Notes: generated by a model not told the origin, from the sequence alone. A DNA stretch of 64,000 nt from Bradyrhizobium sp. Ec3.3 (GCF_000472925.1 NZ_AXAS01000040.1:1-64000); one strand, 5' to 3'; shown: positions 37,401 to 44,838, counted from the first letter of the stretch. Translations and numbers: made by a program.

Positions 37401-37646
37401 GAGGGTGCGGCGGACCGTCTTGTTCCGATCCTGATGACGTCCCTGGTGACGGGTCTGGGCCTGTTGCCGCTGGCGCTTGGCGCGGGCGAACCAGGACGAG
37501 AGATCGAGGGCCCGATGGCGATCGTCATCGTTGGAGGCCTCGTGACGTCGATGGCTCTCAATCTGCTGCTGCTGCCGACGCTTGCGCTTCGCTATGCGCG
37601 TTTCAAGGTGAGGCCTGAACTAAAAACCGGAAGCGCCGCGGTCTAG
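34491..37646 (+). CDS. RND efflux pump, CusA/CzcA-like
   Basis: 1051 residues with twelve membrane segments in the standard 1+5+1+5 layout. N-terminal FPEFAPPQVTIQTEAPGLSP and VEILVTQPIETSINGL are the CzcA/CusA-type porter start. TM4 carries AIAIGEVVDDAVIGVENVVR, related to the heavy-metal pump proton-relay motif. It differs from the CzcA (DFGxxxDGAxxxVEN) and CusA (GxMVDAAIVMxEN) forms, so the ion cannot be named. No outer-membrane channel gene adjoins. It lies next to pqqA within a metal-dependent locus, so efflux of lanthanide or another metal is a reasonable guess only. Confidence 0.85.
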   Translation: MTDGIGSGRSGPQVALVAFAIRFRGVVLALSCALLGYGLFALGEAKYGVFPEFAPPQVTIQTEAPGLSPEQVEILVTQPIETSINGLAGVESLRSSSIQGLSVVTVIFQAGRDIYRGRQLVTERLAAVASRLPQGVQSPSMTPLTPLAGTVLVIGLTSDERSLMDLRTVADWTVARRLLAVPGVAQVSTYGKDVRSLQVQVRPDDLIRFRIGMNDVLAAARKATGVRGAGFVDTANQRITLQTQGQSLTPDQLARTVLLHEGGASVVLGDVATVVTAPEPPIGAALINGAPGIMLMVNQQYGANTREVTTRAEAALQELRPALEADGIQLHADLFRPANFIDTATENVLYALLIGGALVIIVLFLFLFDWRTSVISCTAIPLSLIVAVLALQWMGETLNTMTLGGLAIAIGEVVDDAVIGVENVVRRLRENRRAREPRAEARVVLDAFLEVRTAVAYATFAVLLVFFPILALSGIAGRLFGPLGIAYIFAVLASLAVALTVTPALSMLLLTGRADRQRLHEPPAVRWSRRYYQALLRRIGRFPKLVMTAAVVLTITAAAMVPFFGGTFLPDLREGHLILHVSALPGTSLDESLRIGKLITDTLKQIPGIRSVAQHTGRAEAGIDTVGTHSSEFEVDLQAGLSGHEQSEAETRIRAALADFPGISFSSKTYLTERVEETVSGFSAAVAINIYGPDLDSLEGAARDVARELDEVRGAIDVQQRSPPGMPQVNVTLRPADLQRWGLDAVDVLELIRTAYQGDVVGQGYEGNAVFNVIVVLDAPARARITQLGDMPLRTPSGAYILLKQIADVYETSGRYQILHQNAQRVQTVTANVSGRDLESFVVAVKRKMAREVTLPPGAHIEFAGAAEAQARSRRDLIVNSLLAGTGIILLLAMVTGHWRNLLLVLINMPFAFVGGVFALALTGGLLSLGSMVGFVTLFGITLRNSILMISHYEHLVLIDGRVWGPDTAIEGAADRLVPILMTSLVTGLGLLPLALGAGEPGREIEGPMAIVIVGGLVTSMALNLLLLPTLALRYARFKVRPELKTGSAAV

Positions 37647-37732
37647 TGGATAGCTTGCGTGGCGACTGCACGAAGTCAGATCCGGGATTGGGCGCGTCGA
37701 ACGCGTCGGCGTAGCCAACGCCACAAACACCA

Positions 37733-37767
37733 CCGCGGCTCCAACGGTCTCACCGTTGAAGCCGCGG
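37733..37767 (-). terminator. Strong hairpin downstream of pqqA
   Basis: CCGCGGCTCCAACGGT and ACCGTTGAAGCCGCGG form a 16-base stem with one mismatch and a 3-base loop. It lies 18 bases beyond the pqqA stop on the minus strand. The T-run is weak, so it may terminate transcription or protect the short mRNA. Confidence 0.65.
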
Positions 37768-37785
37768 CAGGTCGTCTGGATCGTC

Positions 37786-37866
37786 TTACTTGCGCGAAGC
37801 GCAGGCGTACATGTTGATTTCCATGCCGACCGACACTTCCACGATCTTCGGAGCTTTCCAAGCCAT
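37786..37866 (-). CDS. pqqA: PqqA, PQQ precursor peptide (solitary)
   Basis: A 26-codon gene from ATG 37866, with GGGAGA seven bases upstream. The peptide starts MAWKAPKIVEVSV and contains the crosslinking unit E-I-N-M-Y, with Glu16 and Tyr20 spaced as in all PqqA, and ends CASRK. In known pathways PqqE with PqqD joins these two side chains, and later steps form the PQQ cofactor. pqqB-E are not next to it. It is a single gene between the RND pump and a small exported protein, followed by a strong hairpin. PQQ is needed by the three dehydrogenases in this window, so a separately regulated precursor gene makes sense. Confidence 0.95.
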   Translation of the reverse strand: MAWKAPKIVEVSVGMEINMYACASRK

Positions 37867-37999
37867 TCGGGGTCTCCCAAGGTATTGAGCGCGACATCGC
37901 GCGAGCCAAAACCTAGGGCTGCATCGCCGATCACGCAAGCCTGTAATCACGCGCCGAACATTTCTTGTTCGATTCTTTGCAAACCTAGTTCTCTCTCGG

Positions 38000-38025
38000 G
38001 CAAAACGCCTTCACTTTTGGGCAAA
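38000..38025. promoter_or_regulatory. GCAAA direct repeat upstream of pqqA
   Basis: Two GCAAA copies start at 38000 and 38021 (21-base spacing). The 25 bases from CAAAACGCCTTC to TTGGGCAAA match 19 of 25 positions of a stretch upstream of xoxF5 (45099-45123), also with 21-base spacing. It may be a regulator site; the orientation relative to the gene differs between the two. Confidence 0.45.
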
Positions 38026-38051
38026 CGCGCACGCAGCCTTGTGCGATGCAT

Positions 38052-38066
38052 CGGGAGACTTTCCCG
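38052..38066. promoter_or_regulatory. CGGGA-N5-TCCCG palindrome, copy 1
   Basis: CGGGAGACTTTCCCG, flanked by T and A to give a 17-base dyad. About 190 bases upstream of pqqA. Same core as the site upstream of the TonB receptor. Confidence 0.55.
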
Positions 38067-38078
38067 AGTCCGATGCTC

Positions 38079-38093
38079 CGGGAGATATTCCCG
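38079..38093. promoter_or_regulatory. CGGGA-N5-TCCCG palindrome, copy 2
   Basis: CGGGAGATATTCCCG, 27 bases centre to centre from copy 1. Tandem spacing suggests cooperative binding of a dimeric regulator. It could serve pqqA (minus). Confidence 0.55.
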
Positions 38094-38123
38094 ACAGCGA
38101 TGTCGGCTGATGTCGGCACATCC

Positions 38124-38447
38124 TTAACAACCCTTGTCGGCTGTTTGCGGATTGGCCTTTGCGCCTTCCGCGCGTTGTGCCGCGGTCGGCTGGCTCTGCA
38201 TCTGCCGCTGCGCATCTTTCGACGACGCAGCCGTCTCACCACTGGCGCGATTCATCGTGCTGGTCGGCGGATGCCGACTCACATCATTCGCAGAGCCGTG
38301 CGACTGCGCCGAGCCGACGGTCACAGGACCCGAGCCCGCGTCCTTGTCGGTGGTCGCGTTGCCGGTGTTGCAGGGAGCTGCCATTGCATTGCCGACGCTC
38401 AAGACCAGGATCGAGCATGCGGTCAAAATGAGGCGTTTGGTGTTCAT
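38124..38447 (-). CDS. YjbE-like exported protein
   Basis: 107 residues from ATG 38447 with a very strong ribosome site (GGGAGGAGAGGAG). Signal peptide LILTACSILVLSVGNAMA. The mature part APCNTGNATTDKDAGSGPV has the CNTG...KDAGSGP signature of the YjbE family linked to exopolysaccharide production in rhizobia. The rest is low-complexity and polar. It precedes pqqA on the same strand, 257 bases away, with the operator palindromes between. Confidence 0.65.
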   Translation of the reverse strand: MNTKRLILTACSILVLSVGNAMAAPCNTGNATTDKDAGSGPVTVGSAQSHGSANDVSRHPPTSTMNRASGETAASSKDAQRQMQSQPTAAQRAEGAKANPQTADKGC

Positions 38448-38593
38448 CTGATCTCCTCTCCTCCCGCAGCACTGCCCCGGAGCGATGCGGGATGTCGCGG
38501 GAGAAACAGGTCGGCGCGTCCCAGGTTCCGGGTGGCGGGAGAGAATTGATTGCGCTGTAGTCGCAACCAATGCACGGGATCTCGGAGAGATTC

Positions 38594-38878
38594 ATGGCCA
38601 TGTTCTGCAGACGATTCACGATTTCACTGCTCGTTGCGGGTCTCGCATTTCCGGCAATTGCCGGCGAGCGTCGCGATGAACGAGCCGCGCCGCGATCGGG
38701 CGCGACGGCAACCCTCACCGGCAAGGCAAGTCTCACCGGCAAGACAAATCTTACCGGCAAGGAACGACTCGGCCCGAAATGGACGGATGAACAGCGGATC
38801 GATGATTGCAACGTGCCGCCCGACAAGCGCGGCGTGAGCCTGCGTCCGATCACCTGCCCGAACGCACAGACGAATTAG
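38594..38878 (+). CDS. Small exported protein with LTGK repeats
   Basis: 94 residues from ATG 38594 (CGGAGAGA upstream; ATG-like start at 38570 also possible). Signal peptide CRRFTISLLVAGLAFPAIAG. Three tandem LTGKxx units (TLTGKASLTGKTNLTGKERL), then a conserved-looking C-terminal part DDCNVPPDKRGVSLRP with two Cys. Function unknown. Convergent with lanmodulin, 28 bases between stops. Confidence 0.65.
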   Translation: MAMFCRRFTISLLVAGLAFPAIAGERRDERAAPRSGATATLTGKASLTGKTNLTGKERLGPKWTDEQRIDDCNVPPDKRGVSLRPITCPNAQTN

Positions 38879-38906
38879 ACGCAAGCCTGAAGCGGCAACC
38901 AGGCAC

Positions 38907-39299
38907 TCATCTGAGCAGCCGCAGCAGGGCGCGTCCTGCGGGCGACCTCAGTTCCTTGGCGTCGAGCGTTCCATCCTTGTCGGGATTGGCCGCGTTGAAG
39001 CGCTGCTCCACAACGGCGAGATATTCGTCGAGCGTCAGCGTTCCATCGTGATCCGGATCGGCCACTGCGAGTTCCTTTGCGGTCAACCGTCCGCGCAGCT
39101 CGCGCGCATCGAGCGTTCCGTCATGATCCGGATCGAGCTTGGCGAACACCGCGGTCGCGGCCTTCTTCACCTCGGCAAGATCGAGCGTGCCGTCATTGTC
39201 CGTGTCGAACATCTTGATGGCGTTCGGGGATGCCGACCAGGCCGGACCGCCGAGCAATGTGCATGCAACTGCGAATGCAATGGAGCGACGCGATATCAT
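38907..39299 (-). CDS. lanM: Lanmodulin (lanthanide-binding EF-hand protein)
   Basis: 130 residues from ATG 39299 with a signal peptide ending PAWSA. Four EF-hand loops: 32-43 (DTDNDGTLDLAE), 56-67 (DPDHDGTLDARE), 81-92 (DPDHDGTLTLDE), 105-116 (NPDKDGTLDAKE). The spacing of 24, 25 and 24 residues and the Pro at loop position 2 in EF2-EF4 are the hallmarks of lanmodulin, as is the tail SPAGRALLRLLR. EF1 has Thr at position 2 and EF3 has Thr at position 9 in place of the usual Asp. Lanmodulin binds rare-earth ions in the periplasm at picomolar level. It is divergent from a lanthanide-type PQQ dehydrogenase, with 318 bases between starts. Confidence 0.92.
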   Translation of the reverse strand: MISRRSIAFAVACTLLGGPAWSASPNAIKMFDTDNDGTLDLAEVKKAATAVFAKLDPDHDGTLDARELRGRLTAKELAVADPDHDGTLTLDEYLAVVEQRFNAANPDKDGTLDAKELRSPAGRALLRLLR

Positions 39300-39617
39300 C
39301 GAAAACCTCCCGGCTCGGGCTCCCGGCGCGCCCATGGAATCGAAACAGGTTGCCTGCCGGGACCATGGTTCGAATTCTACGCGGCTCCTCGCGCACACGC
39401 AAAGCTGGCAACGACACAGGAGGCAATCTTCGTACCGCGGAATTTTCGCCGTGCACCTTGTATGCAGTGCGAAATGTCGGGCGGTTTACCAGGGGTGACT
39501 GCCGTCTGGCGTCCAACAATTCGGCAGCGCGTTTGCGACTTTCGTATTGACGCATTTTACGTTCCATCGGAGTGTTGCAATCGCAGCGTCAAAAGGCGCG
39601 CACATTGGGAGGAACGG
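39300..39617. promoter_or_regulatory. Divergent promoter region lanM / PQQ dehydrogenase
   Basis: 318 bases between the two start codons. Holds the ribosome site GGGAGGAAC for the dehydrogenase. No copy of the CGGGA-N5-TCCCG palindrome or the GCAAA 21-base repeat was found here. I cannot assign -35/-10 elements with confidence. Confidence 0.4.
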
Positions 39618-41282
39618 ATGAAACGCTTTGCGATGGCCGCGAGCCTCGTCATGCTTGCGTCGACGGGTGTCAATGCCCAGACCACAGAACAACTCAACAA
39701 GGGCGCGTCAGACACATCGAATGTTCTCAACTACGGGATGGGCTACAATCTTCAGCGTTTCTCGACGCTGAATCAGATCAACAAGGACACCATCAAGAAC
39801 CTCGTCCCAGTCTGGAACTACAGCTTCAATGACGATCGCAGCGAGGAATCGCAGCCGCTGGTGTACCAGGGCGTGATCTACGTGACCTCGCACAACGCCA
39901 CCATGGCGGTCGACGCCAAGACCGGCAAGCAGATCTGGAAGACAAAGGTCGAGTACCCCGCCGAAACACCGCGTATCGTCTGCTGCGGCATCATCAACCG
40001 CGGCGCCGCGCTGTACGACGGCAAGGTTTTCCGCACCACGCTCGACGCCAATGTGATCGCGCTCGACGCCAAGACCGGCAAGGAGCTGTGGCGCGAGAAG
40101 GCCGCCGACATCAAGGAAGGCTATTCGATGACGGTGGCCCCGCTGGTCGCCGACGGCGTCGTCATCACCGGCATCTCCGGCGCCGAGTTCGGCACCCGCG
40201 GCTTCATCGACGGCTGGGATCCCGCAACGGGCAAGCGCCTCTGGCGTACCCATTCGATCCCCTCGCCGGATGAGCCGGGCGGCGACACCTGGAAGGGCGA
40301 CACCTGGAAGCTCGGTGGCGGCTCGACGTGGATTACCGGCTCCTACGATCCGGAGCTGAACACAGTCTATTGGGGCATCGGCAATCCGGGCCCGTTCAAC
40401 TCGGCGGTGCGTCCGGGCGACAACCTATACACCTGCTCGGTGCTGGCGATGGATCCCAAGACCGGCAAGATCAAGTGGCACTACCAGTTCTCGCCGAACA
40501 ATCCATTCGACTATGACTCGGTCGCCGAAATGGTGCTCGCAGACATGAACGTCGAGGGCAAGCCGACCAAGGTGTTGATGGACGCCAACCGCAACGGCTT
40601 CTTCTACGTGCTTGACCGCACCAACGGCAAGCTGCTCGCGGCCAATCCATACGTGAAGGTCAACTGGGCCACCGGCGTCGACATGAAGACCGGCAGGCCG
40701 ATCGAGACCGATGTTGCCAAGGACGCGCGCGAGGGCAAGAAGGTCACGGTCTATCCGTCGATCCTCGGCGGCAAGAACTGGGAGCCGATGTCGTTCAATC
40801 CGCAGACCGGCCTTGCCTATGCCAACACGCTCAACTTCGGAGGCAAGTACAAGGCCGAGCCCGTCACCTTCAAGCAGGGTGAATGGTATCTCGGCATGGA
40901 CCTCACCGATCCTTGGGAATTCGGCGACGGACCGCGCGGCCACCTCAAGGCGATCGATCCCCTGACCGGCAAGTCGAAGTGGGAAGCGGCGAGCGACATC
41001 CCGCGCTTCTCGGGCGTCTTGTCGACCGCGGGCGGCGTCGTGTTCTCGGGCGCGCTGACCGGTGAGTTCGAAGCCTTCGACGCCGACACCGGCAAGAAGC
41101 TCTGGCAGTTCCAGACCGGCTCCGGCATCGAGGGACAGCCGGTGACCTGGCAGCAGGACGGCGTGCAGTATGTCGCGGTGGCAAGCGGCTATGGCGGCGT
41201 CTACTCGCTGTTCTCCGGCGACGAGCGGCTCGCCAAGGTGCCGCCCGGCGGCTCCCTGTGGGTTTTCGCGATCAAGCAATAA
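39618..41282 (+). CDS. Lanthanide-type PQQ-dependent alcohol dehydrogenase
   Basis: 554 residues from ATG 39618 (GGGAGG upstream); signal peptide MKRFAMAASLVMLASTGVNA. Eight-bladed quinoprotein propeller with repeated W-docking motifs (AMDPKTGKIKW, AIDPLTGKSKW). A vicinal disulfide is present at IVCCGIINRG. Ligands: Glu in SGAEFG, Asn in IGNPG, and catalytic Asp in FDYDS, where the second Asp two residues on is the mark of lanthanide use. Shorter than XoxF (about 600), it belongs to another clade (ExaF/PedH-like or related); substrate probably a primary alcohol. Followed by cytochrome c and XoxJ genes in xoxFGJ order. Confidence 0.88.
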   Translation: MKRFAMAASLVMLASTGVNAQTTEQLNKGASDTSNVLNYGMGYNLQRFSTLNQINKDTIKNLVPVWNYSFNDDRSEESQPLVYQGVIYVTSHNATMAVDAKTGKQIWKTKVEYPAETPRIVCCGIINRGAALYDGKVFRTTLDANVIALDAKTGKELWREKAADIKEGYSMTVAPLVADGVVITGISGAEFGTRGFIDGWDPATGKRLWRTHSIPSPDEPGGDTWKGDTWKLGGGSTWITGSYDPELNTVYWGIGNPGPFNSAVRPGDNLYTCSVLAMDPKTGKIKWHYQFSPNNPFDYDSVAEMVLADMNVEGKPTKVLMDANRNGFFYVLDRTNGKLLAANPYVKVNWATGVDMKTGRPIETDVAKDAREGKKVTVYPSILGGKNWEPMSFNPQTGLAYANTLNFGGKYKAEPVTFKQGEWYLGMDLTDPWEFGDGPRGHLKAIDPLTGKSKWEAASDIPRFSGVLSTAGGVVFSGALTGEFEAFDADTGKKLWQFQTGSGIEGQPVTWQQDGVQYVAVASGYGGVYSLFSGDERLAKVPPGGSLWVFAIKQ

Positions 41283-41295
41283 CCACGGGTTCGAT

Positions 41296-41652
41296 GTGCT
41301 GAAAGACACTTTGATCAGGACGGCGGCGACATTCGCCGTCGTCGCGGGGCTGGCGGTTGCGTCTCTGGCAACCGCCCGCGCCGCGGATGAACCGAATGGC
41401 GATCCCGTTCAGGCGCAGCTCGACCACGGCAAGGCGACCTATGCCGAAAAATGCTCGCATTGCCACGGTCCCGGCATGATGAACTCCGGCACCATCACGC
41501 CGGACCTTCGCGCCTTCCCCGACGACAAGATGCGGTTCGTCACGACGGTGAAGAACGGCAAGAACAACAAGATGCCGCCATGGGGCGACATCCTCAGCGA
41601 GGACGAGATCACCGACCTCTGGGCCTACATTTCGAGCCGGAGACGGCCATGA
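41296..41652 (+). CDS. c-type cytochrome, XoxG-like
   Basis: 118 residues from GTG 41296 (TTG 41311 is an alternative), 13 bases after the dehydrogenase. Signal peptide ends LATARAAD. One haem site CSHCH; the sixth ligand is probably the Met in NKMPPWGDIL, which is typical of class I periplasmic cytochromes. It should accept electrons from the adjacent PQQ dehydrogenase. Its stop overlaps the next start by ATGA. Confidence 0.88.
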   Translation: MLKDTLIRTAATFAVVAGLAVASLATARAADEPNGDPVQAQLDHGKATYAEKCSHCHGPGMMNSGTITPDLRAFPDDKMRFVTTVKNGKNNKMPPWGDILSEDEITDLWAYISSRRRP

Positions 41653-42575
41653 GCTGTCGCCTTGGGGCGTTTGGTCTTGCCGCGATGTTTGCGGCTCTCG
41701 CGACAGTCGCTTATGCGGCTGATCCCTTGCGAATATGCCTCGACGAGGACCGGCCGCCGTTGTCCGTGCAACACCGCGGCAAGCCGGGCGCCGGCTTCGA
41801 CGTGACGCTGGCGCAGGCGATCGCGCAGCGGCTCGACCGTCCGCTCCAGATCCAGTGGTTCGAAAGCAAACTGGATGAGGATTCGAGCCCGCAACTCGAG
41901 GCCAACGCGCTGCTGTCGGACGGGCGCTGTGCATTGGTTGGCAGCTACGCGCTGACCCGCGATTCCCTCGTCGTGCCCGGCATGAAGACCGCAAGGCTTC
42001 CGGATTTCGACGGCGCCAGCCGCGACGACCGCAGGCGCCGCGTCGCGCTCGGCGTGCTCGCGCCGAGCCAGCCTTACATCTATTCGCCCATGACGGTCGT
42101 GCTCGGTCCGAAGGCGCGCGATCGCAAGATCAGCGACATCGGCGATCTCGCAGGTCTCCGCCTGGTGATTGAAAGCGGATCGCTGGGCGACGCCATCTTG
42201 ATGACCTTCCACAAGGGGCGGCTGATCGACGGCATCACGCATCTCGTCCCCGGCCGCGACGATCTCCTGGGCGCGCTCGACCGCGGCGACTATGATGCGA
42301 CACTGCTCGATCTCGCCCGCTTCGACGCTCACCGCGCCGCCCACCCCGACACGACGATCACGGCGTCCGGCTATTATTATCCGATCGGCGCCAATCGCGG
42401 TTATGTCGGGCTTGCCAGCGATCCCGCCCTGCTCGCCGCCGTGAACAAGGCGCTCACCGACCTCATGGCAGAAGGCAAGATAGCCGAGTTCGGCAAGCAG
42501 GCCGGGCTCACCTACCTGCCGCCGCGCGAGCCTGCAATCCTCGGCGATGTCTGGAAGCAGATCATCCAGCGGTGA
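41649..42575 (+). CDS. xoxJ: XoxJ-like periplasmic binding protein
   Basis: 308 residues; signal peptide MSCRLGAFGLAAMFAALATV to YAAD. Family-3 solute-binding fold: LRICLDEDRPPLSVQHRGKP, GFDVTLAQAIAQRL, DLAGLRLVIESGSLGD, ANRGYVGLASDP. Translationally coupled to the cytochrome. XoxJ/MxaJ proteins are thought to help load the metal or keep the dehydrogenase partly unfolded for cofactor entry. It has diverged from the MoxJ-like protein at 25.8 kb, so the two may serve different dehydrogenases. Confidence 0.82.
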   Translation: MSCRLGAFGLAAMFAALATVAYAADPLRICLDEDRPPLSVQHRGKPGAGFDVTLAQAIAQRLDRPLQIQWFESKLDEDSSPQLEANALLSDGRCALVGSYALTRDSLVVPGMKTARLPDFDGASRDDRRRRVALGVLAPSQPYIYSPMTVVLGPKARDRKISDIGDLAGLRLVIESGSLGDAILMTFHKGRLIDGITHLVPGRDDLLGALDRGDYDATLLDLARFDAHRAAHPDTTITASGYYYPIGANRGYVGLASDPALLAAVNKALTDLMAEGKIAEFGKQAGLTYLPPREPAILGDVWKQIIQR

Positions 42576-42610
42576 GGCATATCATTGCGACGGCGGCGCC
42601 TCGTTCTCCG

Positions 42611-42715
42611 CTGTCATGCCCCGGCTTGACCGGGGCTCCAGTATGCCGCGGCTTCTCCATATCATTCACCGCCTCTGGAATACCGGATCGCCCGGTCAAG
42701 CCGGCCGATGACAGC
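42611..42715. repeat. Dispersed intergenic repeat (TGTCATGCCCCGGC type)
   Basis: TGTCATGCCCCGGCTTGACC at the left and GGTCAAGCCGGCCGATGACA at the right form the inverted ends of about 100 bases with a middle part GCCGCGGCTTCTCCAT. A common Rhizobiales mosaic element. It fills most of the gap after xoxJ and probably ends that transcript. Confidence 0.8.
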
Positions 42716-42823
42716 AAGAGTGCAGCACGGCGCTCAGCATGCGCCCCGCACTGCCCCGCGCCAAAGGCACCGCGGCCATTTCCGTGCTAAGCATTGGGGT
42801 CCCCTCGACGATCCGGTGCAATC

Positions 42824-43861
42824 GTGAGTTCGCCGACCAGCCCGCCCGCTGCAAGCCTGCGCGATGTCCTCTTCCGGGAGATCAAGACCAGCGAGCTCGT
42901 CAGAGCGCTAATTCTCGTCGGCCCGCTCGTGGCGGCCTATTTCCTCTTCCGTGAGGCGGCGCTGCTGAATTTGGGACTGGTCGCGGTTTCCCTGCTCATC
43001 CCCGCGCTGAAACTGCACCTCGCTCCGCGGGCAGTCGCGCTGCACTACCTCGCCATCGTCGTCACCTTCATCACCCTTTTCCTCGCCGCCCCCGTCAAGC
43101 CGCTGTTCGTGGCGCTGACGGCGCTGGCCGGCTTCCTTGCCGTGGCCGTGACGCGCCATGGAAACGCCTTGCGGACGCTGGGCAACTGGGTCTTCATCCC
43201 GGCGGTCTATCTCGCCTGCGAGGTGCGCGAGGGGGTGAGCGCGTCCGAGGCCCTGCGTCATGCCGCCGTGATCGTGGCGTCGTCCCCGATTGCCCTCGCC
43301 CTCGTCTGCGGCGTCCAGATCCATGACCTGCGGCGCCATCCCGACCACGCCCCACCCTCTTACGGACCTGCCGCGGCCGAATGGTTTCTACCGGCGGCGG
43401 CAACGGCGATGGCCGTCTTTGCGGCGGCGGCCCTGGTCGAGGCGTTACATCTGGCCCAGGGACAATGGGTGATGTGGTCGGCCGCAAGCGTCGTCGTCGG
43501 CGATCTCGCGGCGTCCACCGGGAAGCTGAAACAGCGCGCCATCGGGGCATTCGTCGGCGTCCCGCTCGGCCTGCTCGCAGGCGTCGCGCTGCCCGAGAGT
43601 CGCGCCGGCTATGCGCTCGCTGTTCTCGGCGCGACGCTCACGCTGATCGCATTCTCCCGCTATGTCGTGGGCTTCGGCTTGCGCTGCTTCTTCATCGCCC
43701 TTGCAGCGTCGTTCGCGGGCGGGGCAAGCGGAATTGCCGAGGAGCGCGTGGTCAACGTGATCACGGGCGGCACGTTCGGGCTCATTGCGGTCGGTCTGAC
43801 CGAGATTGTCTGGCGGCGCGTCAGGCAGAAGGGCGGCGGGCCGTCGCAGGCTTCGTCGTGA
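42824..43861 (+). CDS. FUSC-like integral membrane protein
   Basis: About 345 residues from GTG 42824; the start is weakly supported (TTG 42794 possible). Ten or so hydrophobic segments arranged in two similar halves (for example LILVGPLVAAYFLFREAALL, VTFITLFLAAPVKPLFVALT, QWVMWSAASVVVGDLAASTG). The second half phrase KLKQRAIGAFVGVPLGLLAG resembles FUSC/aromatic-acid exporter proteins. The role may be export of an acid or aldehyde product; unproven. Converges on the AraC gene with 8 bases between. Confidence 0.65.
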   Translation: MSSPTSPPAASLRDVLFREIKTSELVRALILVGPLVAAYFLFREAALLNLGLVAVSLLIPALKLHLAPRAVALHYLAIVVTFITLFLAAPVKPLFVALTALAGFLAVAVTRHGNALRTLGNWVFIPAVYLACEVREGVSASEALRHAAVIVASSPIALALVCGVQIHDLRRHPDHAPPSYGPAAAEWFLPAAATAMAVFAAAALVEALHLAQGQWVMWSAASVVVGDLAASTGKLKQRAIGAFVGVPLGLLAGVALPESRAGYALAVLGATLTLIAFSRYVVGFGLRCFFIALAASFAGGASGIAEERVVNVITGGTFGLIAVGLTEIVWRRVRQKGGGPSQASS

Positions 43862-43869
43862 GGCCGCGC

Positions 43870-44838
43870 CTAATGCTCTTCGGAAGCCACGGCACTCTGC
43901 TGCGCCTTGTGGATCGACGACGGCACGACGCCAAAGTACTTCCGGAACACGCGGCTGAAATGTGACGAACTCGAGAAGCCCCAGGAGAAGGCGACGTCGG
44001 TGATGGTCTTGCCGGCGTGGGCCTCGAGCTCCTGGCGGCAGTTCTGAAGGCGCGCCTGCCAGATGTAGTCGCTCACCGTCGTGCCGCGCTCGCTGAACAG
44101 CATGTGCAGATAGCGCTTGGAGCAGCCGAGCTCGGCGGAAATCTGGTCGATGCACAGATCCGGGTCACGCAGGTGCTCGCGGATGAAAAATTGGGCACGC
44201 ACATACATCGCCTCGGGCCCGACCCGATCGAACATCGTGTCGGCCTCGCGCAGCGGCAGCAACAGGAGGTCGATCAGCGAATCGGCGACGCCGACCGCGC
44301 TGTTCGCCGAGAGCTTTGCGGCCTCGTCGAAGGTGGCGTGGACGAAGTCGTGGGCGATTCGCCCCGTGCCGGTGCGCGCCGACAGCTTGCATGCCGGCAT
44401 CCGCTGGGACGGGAAGCCGCGATCGCGCAGCAGAGCCTTCGGCACGATCACCACGTCATGCCGCGTGAAAGCGGGGCTGATGATCGAGTGCGGACAGGAC
44501 ACGTCATAGGCGATGATGTCGCCGGGCATCAGCTCGATGTGGCGGCCTTCCTGCTCGAAATACGAGACGCCGTAGGTCTGGAAATGGATCTTGATGTAGG
44601 GGTGTTCATTGGCCTTTGCGCGGGCATGCGTGTGCGCGATGCGATGCTGGCTCACCTCGATCTGGCAGAGTTTCAGCCGAGATACCGTGGTGTAGTCGAT
44701 GCGCCCTTCGAGCGCGGTCGCTTCAAGCGGATCGACGTCGAAATGCCCGCAGAGACTTGTCAGTCCGTCGACCCAGCTCTGGATCTGCCTCTTCGGCGTA
44801 AGTCCGGTCGTGCTGAGTGTGTGTATTGTGTCGGACAT
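43870..44838 (-). CDS. AraC-family transcriptional regulator
   Basis: 322 residues from ATG 44838. A cupin-like N-terminal sensing half (HPYIKIHFQTYGVSYFEQEG, MPGDIIAYDVSCPHSI) and a C-terminal double HTH: the first around DQISAELGCSKRYLHMLFSE, the second around ITDVAFSWGFSSSSHFSRVF, ending RKYFGVVPSSI. The FeaR/AraC-binding-2 subgroup often regulates amine and alcohol oxidation. Divergent from xoxF5 with a 500-base gap, so it may control xoxF5 or the upstream dehydrogenase set. Confidence 0.85.
   Translation of the reverse strand: MSDTIHTLSTTGLTPKRQIQSWVDGLTSLCGHFDVDPLEATALEGRIDYTTVSRLKLCQIEVSQHRIAHTHARAKANEHPYIKIHFQTYGVSYFEQEGRHIELMPGDIIAYDVSCPHSIISPAFTRHDVVIVPKALLRDRGFPSQRMPACKLSARTGTGRIAHDFVHATFDEAAKLSANSAVGVADSLIDLLLLPLREADTMFDRVGPEAMYVRAQFFIREHLRDPDLCIDQISAELGCSKRYLHMLFSERGTTVSDYIWQARLQNCRQELEAHAGKTITDVAFSWGFSSSSHFSRVFRKYFGVVPSSIHKAQQSAVASEEH

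Noticed and set aside
33428..37646. Naming the RND genes cusBA or czcBA
   Set aside because: The TM4 motif and adaptor lack the diagnostic metal-specific residues, so the metal cannot be stated.
42611..42715. Repeat after xoxJ as a possible CRISPR or small RNA
   Set aside because: A single inverted-repeat unit with no regular spacers; it matches a common dispersed mosaic element.
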